In this document: piece after piece, positions 1 through 7,338 of the stretch
How the letters are laid out: each line of letters opens with the position of its first letter
Position numbering within the stretch: the first letter of the stretch is position 1
From: BMS3BBIN04 sp964552465
GTDB lineage: Bacteria > Electryoneota > Electryoneia > Electryoneales > Electryoneaceae
Reading direction: 5' to 3'
Assembly (NCBI GenBank): GCA_964552465.1
Contig: CAZKGR010000014.1
Coordinates: forward strand, 19,306 to 83,305
Length of the DNA stretch: 64,000 nucleotides
Program-made: the position numbers and the translations under genes
The notes under the pieces: model-generated
Database searches by the model: none
The model's input: the letters and a program-made list of their open reading frames with translations, nothing else
What the model was told of the DNA's origin: nothing

Positions 1-132
1 AGTGGCGGACGTGTACTGAACGTGACCGGTCTTGCGGGAACGCTGGATGAAGCGTTAACGCGTGCATATGCCGGCTGCGACCAGATCCAGTTCGTGGGCA
101 AGATGCTTCGTCGTGATATAGGCAAGGTATAA
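1..132 (+). CDS. purD: Phosphoribosylamine-glycine ligase, C-terminal end (partial)
   Basis: The first 43 codons of the window are open in frame 1 and end in TAA at 130-132. The peptide begins SGGRVLNVTGLAGTLDEA and ends in FVGKMLRRDIGKV, which matches the conserved C-terminus of PurD (GGRVL-V-G-T--EA--RAY, then F-G---R-DIG). PurD is the ATP-grasp enzyme that joins glycine to phosphoribosylamine in purine synthesis. The body of the gene lies upstream of the window. A gap of about 50 bases separates it from the MBL gene, so the two may be co-transcribed. Confidence 0.85.
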   Translation, partial: SGGRVLNVTGLAGTLDEALTRAYAGCDQIQFVGKMLRRDIGKV

Positions 133-185
133 GAGGTGACAGGCCCGTGTTTGCTTGCAAACGCAGATGAACAGGTCAGAAGTTT

Positions 186-920
186 ATGACAAGAGTCCGT
201 TTTCTAGGAACCAGTGCGGGCAATCCGCATCCTGAGCGGTTAACAAGTTCGATCCTGATTGAGGGGCCGAAGGGTGCGCTATTGCTGGACGCGGGAGAAG
301 GTTGTTCGCATCGGATAGCCCAACCAGCGGAGTGGGCGCAGGAGGTGCGGTCGATCCTGATCACGCACCGTCATACCGACCATCTGGCCGGTTTGCCGAT
401 GCTGCTCAGTGGCTACAAGGGAGCAAAACGCACGAACCCGTTGGAAATTCATGTCCACCGTGACCTGATGAAACCACTTCGCGAGTGGATTGAAACGTTG
501 AAACTCGGGGATGAGCACCAGAAATGTGATATCGGCTGGGTTGATCTCGAACAGGGCAGTTTTACACCAGCTAGCGGACATGACGGTTTCATCTGGCAGA
601 ACGATCATCTGTCACCTTTGGATACGGGCGGATGTCACAGCCTGGCGTTGAATCTCGATGGAGATCGTTGGGTGTTCAGCGGCGATCTGGAAAAGTTCAG
701 CGTGGTAGAGCGATATTTGGACGAAACGCGTGTTCTGGTGCTTGAATCGTGTCACGTTGACGTGGAAAATGCAGTAAAAGCAGCGTTGAAAAAAGGCGTG
801 GAACGAGTAATTCTGACCCACGTTGCGGCTGATTTGGAACCGTGGTCGATCAATGGCGCGGTCTGGGCGCATGACAACTGGGTTGTTGATACGAAGAGCT
901 TCCCAAGAGAAGGTGAGTGA
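186..920 (+). CDS. MBL-fold metallo-hydrolase (RNase Z-like)
   Basis: This 244-residue protein opens with a beta-strand and LGTSAGNP, as in RNase Z/ElaC and PhnP-type metallo-beta-lactamase proteins. The metal-binding HxHxDH motif is HRHTDH at residues 61-66. Further ligands are probably the Asp in FSGDLEKF near residue 162 and the His in LTHVAADL near residue 220. It is shorter than typical RNase Z (about 300 residues), and I see no flexible exosite arm, so tRNA 3'-processing is possible but not shown. It has no signal peptide and is likely cytosolic. Its stop overlaps the start of the sigma-54 activator, so the two are probably translationally coupled. Confidence 0.8.
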   Translation: MTRVRFLGTSAGNPHPERLTSSILIEGPKGALLLDAGEGCSHRIAQPAEWAQEVRSILITHRHTDHLAGLPMLLSGYKGAKRTNPLEIHVHRDLMKPLREWIETLKLGDEHQKCDIGWVDLEQGSFTPASGHDGFIWQNDHLSPLDTGGCHSLALNLDGDRWVFSGDLEKFSVVERYLDETRVLVLESCHVDVENAVKAALKKGVERVILTHVAADLEPWSINGAVWAHDNWVVDTKSFPREGE

Positions 921-2056
921 GGATGGCTCAACAGACAGATACATTGGCAGTACGTGACCGACTGATCGGTGTTAGCGATGCGATCGGCGAGATCCGTCAG
1001 CTTGCTCGCCGTGTCGCGGGCACGAAGATCTCTGTGTTGATCACGGGTGAGAGTGGGACAGGGAAAGACGTCGTCGCACGTCTGATCCATGACCTCTCAC
1101 CTCGTCGCGAAGAGCCGTTTGTTCCGGTGAACTGCGGAGCGATCCCGGAGACGTTGTTCGAAAGCGAAATGTTCGGGCATGAACGGGGATCATTCACAGG
1201 GGCCGAGAAACAACGCAAGGGTTACTTCGAGCAGGCGGATCACGGCACTTTGTTCCTTGATGAAATCGGCGAGATGCCGCTCGAAATGCAGGCTAAGATT
1301 CTGCGTGCGCTTGAGACAGGGACATATTTCCGGGTTGGTGGGAGCAAGGCCGTAAAGACGGATGTCCGCATGCTTGCAGCAACCAACCGTGATCTGCGTC
1401 TGGCGGTGGAGAAGGGTGAGTTTCGCGAGGATCTTTATTATCGGATTCGCGCCGTGGAGATGCATTTGCCGCCACTGCGGGATCGTGTTGAAGATATTCC
1501 GGCCCTGGTCGATCGTTTTGCGGATGAATTCTTCCGTGAGAACAAGATCGACCGCCAGCGTATTCTGCCACGTGCGATGCGTGTCATCGAAAATCACGAT
1601 TGGCAGGGGAATGTGCGTGAGCTGAAGCATTTCATTGGAACGTTACTTACTTTGGAATACGACGGTCCTGTCGATGAGGAAGCCGTTCGGCGTCATTTAC
1701 CACAGCCAGCCTTCTCGCCAAAAAACCTCCCGGTCCTCGCAACTCCGGAGCGCGGGTCGTTGGATGCTGACCTGATTTTGCAGCAACTTCTGGATCTGCG
1801 CAGAGACGTTGGACAAATTCGCGACATGCTCGCTCAAATGGTGATGCTGGGCAGACTGCCGGGTCAGCTTCCGGAGAGTATCGCTTATCATTCTGTTGAT
1901 GAGGAAGCTGCTACGCGCCCGACATTGGACGAAATTGAGCGTGAACAGATCTTGCTGGTGTTGGATGAGAACAACGGCAACCGTCGCAAGGCAGCGAAAG
2001 CGCTTGGTATTGGTGAACGAACTTTGTATCGGAAGATTAAGGAGTACGGGCTGTGA
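917..2056 (+). CDS. Sigma-54-dependent transcriptional activator (no receiver domain)
   Basis: An AAA+ bacterial enhancer-binding protein of 379 residues. Walker A is GESGTGKD (44-51). The sigma-54 contact loop is GSFTGA (91-96), against the usual GAFTGA. Walker B is LFLDEIGEM and the R-finger region is REDLYYR. The C-terminus is a Fis-type helix-turn-helix (NRRKAAKALGIGERTLYRKI). There is no N-terminal receiver, GAF or PAS domain, only about 20 residues before the AAA+ core, so its activity is not controlled by an attached phosphorelay domain. I start at GTG 917, which overlaps the previous stop; ATG 923 is an alternative. Its stop overlaps the GTG of the next gene. The target promoters are unknown. 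Confidence 0.9.
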   Translation: MRMAQQTDTLAVRDRLIGVSDAIGEIRQLARRVAGTKISVLITGESGTGKDVVARLIHDLSPRREEPFVPVNCGAIPETLFESEMFGHERGSFTGAEKQRKGYFEQADHGTLFLDEIGEMPLEMQAKILRALETGTYFRVGGSKAVKTDVRMLAATNRDLRLAVEKGEFREDLYYRIRAVEMHLPPLRDRVEDIPALVDRFADEFFRENKIDRQRILPRAMRVIENHDWQGNVRELKHFIGTLLTLEYDGPVDEEAVRRHLPQPAFSPKNLPVLATPERGSLDADLILQQLLDLRRDVGQIRDMLAQMVMLGRLPGQLPESIAYHSVDEEAATRPTLDEIEREQILLVLDENNGNRRKAAKALGIGERTLYRKIKEYGL

Positions 2057-2559
2057 GCCGATGGAAAGATATTAGCCGTGCAACGGTAATCCTGACGCTG
2101 CTGATAGTGATCGCAGGGTGTGGTGTCTACACTTTCAGTGGTGCGGTTCCTGGTCACCTCAAGTCCATTGCCATCCCGCCATTTGAAAATCAAACGGCTG
2201 AATTTGGTCTGGCGGAAGATCTGTCAGCCGCGTTGATCGATGAGTTCATTGATGACAATTCATTCAAGGTGCTCGAGCTTCGTCAGGCGGACTCGGCGAT
2301 TCATGGGACGATTATCCGAGTGACAGACGCACCAAATACGTTCACATCGGGTGAAACCGTGCAGGAATACAAGGTCACAATTACCGCACGGGTACGTTAT
2401 GAAGACCTGGTTAAGGGCAAAGTAATCTGGGATGAAACTCTGACAGCATTTGGCACATTTCCCGCTGGTGGTGGCTTGGCGGAACGAGCTGATGGTCTGG
2501 AAGAAGCCATGGATAAGTTAACTGAAGATATTCTGAACAAAACGGTGTCGGGATGGTAA
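2053..2559 (+). CDS. LptE-like LPS-assembly lipoprotein
   Basis: A 168-residue lipoprotein. After a hydrophobic signal (residues 8-20) comes a lipobox ending IAGC, with Cys at about 23. The body has the pattern of LptE in Bacteroidota-like groups: YTFSGAVPGHLKSIAIPPFENQ, then alpha/beta segments and a C-terminal helix. LptE plugs the LptD barrel and helps insert lipopolysaccharide into the outer membrane. The start is GTG 2053, overlapping the previous stop, and the stop overlaps the next ATG. The heptosyltransferase two genes downstream supports an envelope role. LptE sequences diverge strongly, so the name rests on pattern and context. Confidence 0.75.
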   Translation: MSRWKDISRATVILTLLIVIAGCGVYTFSGAVPGHLKSIAIPPFENQTAEFGLAEDLSAALIDEFIDDNSFKVLELRQADSAIHGTIIRVTDAPNTFTSGETVQEYKVTITARVRYEDLVKGKVIWDETLTAFGTFPAGGGLAERADGLEEAMDKLTEDILNKTVSGW

Positions 2560-3662
2560 TCGCTCAGGTCAAGGAAGGCGAAGCCCCTCCAAAAGTTGTG
2601 ATGGACATAGTCCGCCGTTTGGAAGCAGGCGAGGTTTTGCTGCTTCCAACAGATACGGTGTATGGGTTGCATGCTCTGGCTCGCAACGCGGCTGCCATTG
2701 AACGAATCCGACGTATCAAGCAATTGGACGACAAGCGGCCGTTCGTCAACCTCTATTCGAACGCAGTTGGGTTGGCTCGGTTTGTCCGTTTGCCCGAGGG
2801 TAGTGCGAAGCGCCGAATTCTCGACAGTTGGCCGGGTTCGATCACTTGGGTGTTGCCTGCGGCTGAGGGTATTTCGTCGCATATGATGGGTGAAGACAAT
2901 ACGGTGGGGATCCGTATCCCCGATAATCAGTTGATCAGGTCGATATGTTCGGCGATGGATGATCTGATCGTTTCCACCTCGGCGAATCGGCATGGCAAGC
3001 CGCCCGCCGCACTCCGCAACGAGCTCGATCCTGAGTTGGTCGCGGAGGTAGACGGAGTTGTTTATCAGATCGAACCGCTACCCGGTAAACCTTCTGAAGT
3101 AAAGCGTTGGACTCCTGCAGGTCCGGAAATCATACGTTCTCGTGAAGGCAGTTCAGCCACCGCTCATCGCACCAAGATCTTGATGGTTTGCTCGGGTAAT
3201 ATCTGTCGCTCTCCGATGGCTGAAGCGATGCTTCGCGAGAAGTTGAGTCAAGCGGGTGGTGAGAACTTCGTGATCCGCAGCGCCGGTACAATGGCTATTG
3301 TGGACCATCCACCACAGCTCCGTGCGCTTCAGGCGATGGAGAAGCGCGGCATTGACATTCGCAACCACCGCAGTCGGCCACTGAGTCACGAACTGGTTGA
3401 CTGGGCGGATATTGTGCTGGTAATGACGTCTGATCATCTGGCTGACATGCATGATAGATTCCCGGAATCAACGCAAAAGTTTTTCCTGCTGACGGCGTAT
3501 CCGGAGATGGATCTTGAGGGTCAGTTTGGAGTTGAAGATCCATACGGATTCGGACTCGATGTTTATGATCGTGTCGCTGGCGTTATTGAGCAGGAATTGG
3601 ATCGGATAGTCAAATTTCTGATGATTCCTCCAACTTCCGGAAACGAGCCCGAGGGGGCTTAG
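2553..3662 (+). CDS. Fusion of threonylcarbamoyl-AMP synthase (TsaC/YrdC) and low-molecular-weight protein Tyr phosphatase
   Basis: Residues about 10-195 are a YrdC/Sua5 domain with PTDTVYGL (32-39), KRPF (61-64) and STSAN (141-145). This domain makes threonylcarbamoyl-AMP for the t6A modification of ANN-decoding tRNAs. Residues about 207-365 are a low-molecular-weight phosphatase domain. Its P-loop is CSGNICRS with the CX5R pair C213/R219, and a DP general-acid motif lies in EDPYG near residue 325. The lengths (369 in all) match two complete domains joined in one frame. The partner tsaD is at 58049. The phosphatase could act on protein phosphotyrosine or phosphoarginine; the substrate cannot be read from the sequence. 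Confidence 0.9.
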   Translation: MVIAQVKEGEAPPKVVMDIVRRLEAGEVLLLPTDTVYGLHALARNAAAIERIRRIKQLDDKRPFVNLYSNAVGLARFVRLPEGSAKRRILDSWPGSITWVLPAAEGISSHMMGEDNTVGIRIPDNQLIRSICSAMDDLIVSTSANRHGKPPAALRNELDPELVAEVDGVVYQIEPLPGKPSEVKRWTPAGPEIIRSREGSSATAHRTKILMVCSGNICRSPMAEAMLREKLSQAGGENFVIRSAGTMAIVDHPPQLRALQAMEKRGIDIRNHRSRPLSHELVDWADIVLVMTSDHLADMHDRFPESTQKFFLLTAYPEMDLEGQFGVEDPYGFGLDVYDRVAGVIEQELDRIVKFLMIPPTSGNEPEGA

Positions 3663-4715
3663 TTGAAGACATACGACAGGATTTTGATTTTACAGACCGC
3701 CTTCCTCGGAGATGTTGTTCTCACATTACCGCTGGTCGAGGCGGTTCACTCTCTGTGGCCGAAGGCTGAGATTGATTTCGTTGTCAAGTCGTCCTATGTC
3801 GATTTCCTCAGTGAACATAAGCGTCTCACCCGTGCAATTCCGTTTGACAAACGTGGGCAGCAGGGAGGGATGAAGGGCCTGATCACGTTGGCAACGTCGT
3901 TGCGCACACGAAAATACGAGCTCGCCTTGATCCCACACCGCTCGTTTCGGAGTGGTCTGCTATCAAAAGCTGCGGGAATTCCAGAACGGATCGGTTTCAA
4001 ACGTGTGGCCGGATCGATGTGGTACACTACGACTGTAACGCGTGATCTTGAATTACACGAAAGTAGTCGGAATCTGGCTTTGCTCAAACCATTTATCGAC
4101 GGGGAAGACGTGGATTGGGACGTTCGCCCCAATCTCGATCTCGACGGAACGAACGCAGTCGTTGAGGTAGAAGAATGGATGGACATGGTTGGTTTTCCGC
4201 GTGGGAAACGAATAGTCGCGTTGGCACCGGGAAGTGTTTGGGCAACGAAACGTTGGCCAAAATCACATTGGTCCGACTTGTTAGCCAAGTTGGTGGCAGA
4301 TTCAACGGTGGTTCCTGTTCTGATAGGTGGTCCTGAAGACCGTGAACTGTGCCTGAATGCTCGCGATGTGTTTAGCGGCAGCACCTACGTATCTGCCGGC
4401 GACCTTTCGGTGCAGGGAAGTGCAGCGTTGATTGATCGTGCAGAGTTGTTGGTAACGGGTGACACTGCTCCATTACACCTGGCACAAGCGGTCCGTACTC
4501 CAACCCTGGCAATCTTTGGCCCGACAGTTCCCGAATTTGGTTTTGCCCCTACGGGTGAAATTGACCGCATTGTCGGTATGGAGCTTGACTGCCGCCCTTG
4601 CGCAATTCACGGTAGTCACAAATGCCCGCTCGGACATCATGATTGTATGAGATTGTTAGGTGCGGATCGTGTATTTGCAGTGGTTCAAGAAATGCTGTCC
4701 GAATCTGAATCATAG
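3663..4715 (+). CDS. Family 9 glycosyltransferase (ADP-heptose:LPS heptosyltransferase)
   Basis: A 350-residue GT-B enzyme. The N-terminus has ILILQTAFLGDVVLTLPLV, the usual heptosyltransferase start. The C-terminal half has APGSVWATKRWP, then LVTGDTAPLHLAQA and FGPT, the nucleotide-sugar site. It ends with CRPC and CPLGHHDCM, a Cys-rich tail seen in WaaF-like proteins. These enzymes add heptose to the inner core of lipopolysaccharide on the cytosolic face of the inner membrane. The start is TTG 3663 directly after the preceding TAG, so translation is probably coupled. Confidence 0.88.
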   Translation: MKTYDRILILQTAFLGDVVLTLPLVEAVHSLWPKAEIDFVVKSSYVDFLSEHKRLTRAIPFDKRGQQGGMKGLITLATSLRTRKYELALIPHRSFRSGLLSKAAGIPERIGFKRVAGSMWYTTTVTRDLELHESSRNLALLKPFIDGEDVDWDVRPNLDLDGTNAVVEVEEWMDMVGFPRGKRIVALAPGSVWATKRWPKSHWSDLLAKLVADSTVVPVLIGGPEDRELCLNARDVFSGSTYVSAGDLSVQGSAALIDRAELLVTGDTAPLHLAQAVRTPTLAIFGPTVPEFGFAPTGEIDRIVGMELDCRPCAIHGSHKCPLGHHDCMRLLGADRVFAVVQEMLSESES

Positions 4716-4744
4716 GCTCATACATCGCTTCCTGATTTGAATAG

Positions 4745-6601
4745 ATGCGCAGTCCTGCTCCTTCGGTTACTATCTTTGCAGTATTCCGTAACGTGCACTT
4801 TGGGGATAATCTGTTGCACGAGAAATCTGATATCACAGAACCCGCAGCCACTCTCGAGCTGAAGACCGGTCAACTCGCGACAGATGCAGACGTGATCAGC
4901 GCTCTAGTAACGAGAATGGTCGCCAAGACGATCGACCGGCATCAGCGATTTGATCGCCGTGGAATCGTCGATCCGGACTATAACCGGACAAGATTTATCA
5001 ATCCGCGTTGGCAGGAAAGTTGTTTGCTTCTGGCACTTGCAGGCACCAATCGAGTCTGCCTTCCGGAAGGTGTCCGCGCGCCTGAGCTGCTTACGGTCGC
5101 AGTTCGCATTGTTGATATCTGGTTACGTTCGCAGCAGCGCAATGGATCGGTTTGCACATCTCCCAACGGCTCGTCTGATCCTCAGGCAACAGCGTATGGA
5201 TTGTACGCTGTTTCGCGCACGTTACAATTGGTCAGCAACCAGATCCCTACCATCATGCGCACCCGTGCGATCAAGGGCTTGAAGCGCGCTGCACGGTATC
5301 TGCAACATTCACCGGTACCACCAGGCCCAGACACACGTCCCTTGCGTGCAGCCGCTATCAAGGCGGCAGCTGAATACCTGGGTTCCAGCACGATTGAATC
5401 TGTCGCGAACGCAGTAAAGAAAGATGCTGATCGAGTGTTGAGGGATCAGCTTAGCCGTACGCTCCTTCCAAACGACGCAGGAGCATTCGCGCTGGCTCTG
5501 TCATACTTAAACCTGTTCACATCCAACCCAACATCAAGTGATCTGGAACTCTGGGAGGAGATCGTCAATCGCTGCCGTATGTCGACCACGCCTTCCGGAA
5601 TAATGGGTGGCGGCGCGGAAACATCGATTGCTTGCCTGCCAGTCATAGCGGGTTTTGGATTAGCGGCCAAGTCTGTACCAAGCGCCGATCAGCAGGCGGA
5701 ACTGCTTGAGCGTGCGTGGGCAATGCACTGGTATGATGGTCTAGTTGATGCGAATTCGCCGTGGCTCACGCCGATGGGTTACTTGATGTTCGAGTATCGG
5801 CTGGCAAGACCATACCGGCCATTATCGGACAACCCGTTCCCTCTGGATCGGGATCGGCTACTCGCTGAAAATGGATCAGGAATCTGGAAGGTTGGCGATT
5901 GGTTGATTCGATTGGGTGCTGGGGGAACACTCGGTTGGTTGCATCACCTGCCAAGCGATTCCACTCGTTTGTTTGGATCGCCTGTGGGTTCAGCGCTTCG
6001 GGAAGGTCCGTGGCAGATGGAAGGTACTCGGATGCGTCACCCGGCGATGACGGGTCGTTTTCATGTCATCCAAGATGATTCGTTAACCGTACTCGGCGAA
6101 CTGCTTTCCACGAACATTCCTGGTGTGTATCGTCTGCCAGCTCGCAGGGGATTGACACGTACCCAAGGGCGATACAAACGAGACATTATCCGTCTTGCAC
6201 CACCCCAGCTCAGCACAACCATGAAGATGAGTAATCCGTTGGACTATCGGCGGAAGATTGAGCTGAAGGATGGGGCATTAACAATTGAAACGACGATTCC
6301 CGGTCGGATTACGCACCGCCTTCCGATGATCTGGATCGGTGGACCCTACGGCGAATTGTATATCGGGAAGGTCAAAGCACGTGTGGGTAACATGCTGCAG
6401 GAACGGCGGGTGCGAGAGTTGACGTTCAAGGGTGGATTGTGGCCGGATTGGATTGTGCGCTTTGACCGTCCGGTGGATATCCTGTATGAACCTGTAAACG
6501 TCGGCTTGGCCAACAGTCCCATGCGCTACCTGAGCGCTGCCTGCGGTGCAGTAGACATCATCACAGATGACCGTCTACACATGGCGTGGCGAGTGGAGTA
6601 A
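4745..6601 (+). CDS. Uncharacterised protein, predicted alpha/alpha toroid plus beta-sandwich
   Basis: 618 residues with no signal peptide visible. Residues about 60-350 look like repeated helical hairpins (QESCLLLALAGTN, VRIVDIWLRSQQRNGSV, ATAYGLYAVSRTLQLV), as in alpha/alpha-barrel polysaccharide lyases and glycosidases. Residues about 380-618 are beta-rich (LIRLGAGGTLGWLHHL, KIELKDGALTIETTI), like the sandwich domain that follows the toroid in heparinase II/III-type proteins. I do not recognise catalytic residues. It lies 29 bases after the heptosyltransferase on the same strand, so a role with cell-surface sugars is reasonable but inferred. The start is uncertain within the first 30 codons. 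Confidence 0.6.
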   Translation: MRSPAPSVTIFAVFRNVHFGDNLLHEKSDITEPAATLELKTGQLATDADVISALVTRMVAKTIDRHQRFDRRGIVDPDYNRTRFINPRWQESCLLLALAGTNRVCLPEGVRAPELLTVAVRIVDIWLRSQQRNGSVCTSPNGSSDPQATAYGLYAVSRTLQLVSNQIPTIMRTRAIKGLKRAARYLQHSPVPPGPDTRPLRAAAIKAAAEYLGSSTIESVANAVKKDADRVLRDQLSRTLLPNDAGAFALALSYLNLFTSNPTSSDLELWEEIVNRCRMSTTPSGIMGGGAETSIACLPVIAGFGLAAKSVPSADQQAELLERAWAMHWYDGLVDANSPWLTPMGYLMFEYRLARPYRPLSDNPFPLDRDRLLAENGSGIWKVGDWLIRLGAGGTLGWLHHLPSDSTRLFGSPVGSALREGPWQMEGTRMRHPAMTGRFHVIQDDSLTVLGELLSTNIPGVYRLPARRGLTRTQGRYKRDIIRLAPPQLSTTMKMSNPLDYRRKIELKDGALTIETTIPGRITHRLPMIWIGGPYGELYIGKVKARVGNMLQERRVRELTFKGGLWPDWIVRFDRPVDILYEPVNVGLANSPMRYLSAACGAVDIITDDRLHMAWRVE

Positions 6602-6620
6602 TATGATCAGACGATGCGAA

Positions 6621-6762
6621 GCACGTCATTCTGAGTCCGCCAGACGCCGGACTCAGAAGGTCGAACTACGAGCCGATGACTCAGCTCATGTAGCATACTG
6701 TTCTTACCTGGATCTTCTTCACTTCACTACGTTTCGTTCAGAATGACCTGCTGTGCATCAGG
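6621..6762. repeat. Dispersed intergenic repeat, copy A (pair with 35933-36058)
   Basis: Begins GCACGTCATTCTGAGTCC and ends TTCAGAATGACCTGC, so the ends are inverted repeats (GTCATTCTGA / TCAGAATGAC). An inner palindrome GAGTCC...GGACTC is followed by AGAAGGTCGAACT and GGATCTTCTTCACTTC. The copy at 35933-36058 keeps both ends and the TGGATCTTCTTCACTTCACT block. It is non-coding and lies between genes that converge. Confidence 0.8.
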
Positions 6763-6777
6763 ATTTGTATACCAAGT

Positions 6778-6806
6778 ACAAAACGCCCCATACAGGGCGT
6801 TTTGTA
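6778..6806 (-). terminator. Intrinsic terminator of the LapA-like gene
   Basis: ACAAAACGCCC-catac-AGGGCGTTTTGTA type hairpin with A/T runs on both sides, placed 24 bases after the stop of the minus-strand gene. It can work in both directions and may also serve the plus-strand gene ending at 6601. Confidence 0.8.
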
Positions 6807-6829
6807 TCATACAATCTGTGCAGATGAAA

Positions 6830-7267
6830 TCACTCTTCTTCTTGTTCTTCCTCTGCTGGAGGGGCGTACTTACTGGCATTATCCGCCTGCTCGCGGGCTT
6901 CGTCGAGACGATCCCGTAGCAGGTCAATGTCCTGCCGCAGCCGTTCTTTCTCGGATTCGTTATGCTCGCTGTCCTCGCGCAGGCTCTCCACTTCTTCACG
7001 CAGAGTTGTGAGTTCCGCCTCAGCCTTTTTCTTCAGACGTTTCATGCGGTTTAGCTCACTCAGCGTCTGAAGTTGCTGAAATACTGCGATCAGCAGGAAA
7101 CTGATCATACCGAGCGCGAATGCAACAAACAGAGCGACATACAACGGTATCGGTCCGGAGTGCCAGTTCAGCAGGGTGATGCCGCTGATTTGGTCCTGAT
7201 TCTGTAGCGAGAAGCCGAGCACGGCAACGATGATGACAACCAGCACGATCCAGCGAATGATCCACAT
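6830..7267 (-). CDS. LapA-domain (DUF1049-like) membrane protein with coiled coil
   Basis: 145 residues. Two transmembrane helices (about 3-20 and 42-65) surround FSLQNQDQISGITLLNW, the conserved loop of the LapA/YciS family. Residues about 72-130 form a charged heptad-rich coiled coil (LKKKAEAELTTLREEVESL), and the tail is acidic (EEEQEEE). LapA/LapB-family proteins take part in control of lipopolysaccharide levels in proteobacteria; whether that holds here is unknown. It is transcribed on its own, with the terminator at 6778-6806. Confidence 0.75.
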   Translation of the reverse strand: MWIIRWIVLVVIIVAVLGFSLQNQDQISGITLLNWHSGPIPLYVALFVAFALGMISFLLIAVFQQLQTLSELNRMKRLKKKAEAELTTLREEVESLREDSEHNESEKERLRQDIDLLRDRLDEAREQADNASKYAPPAEEEQEEE

Positions 7268-7338
7268 AAGCTAATCTCCAACGGGATGAATTACTGATCC
7301 CAATCTAACGAGTCAATGACCCCGACTTCTACCGAGGC

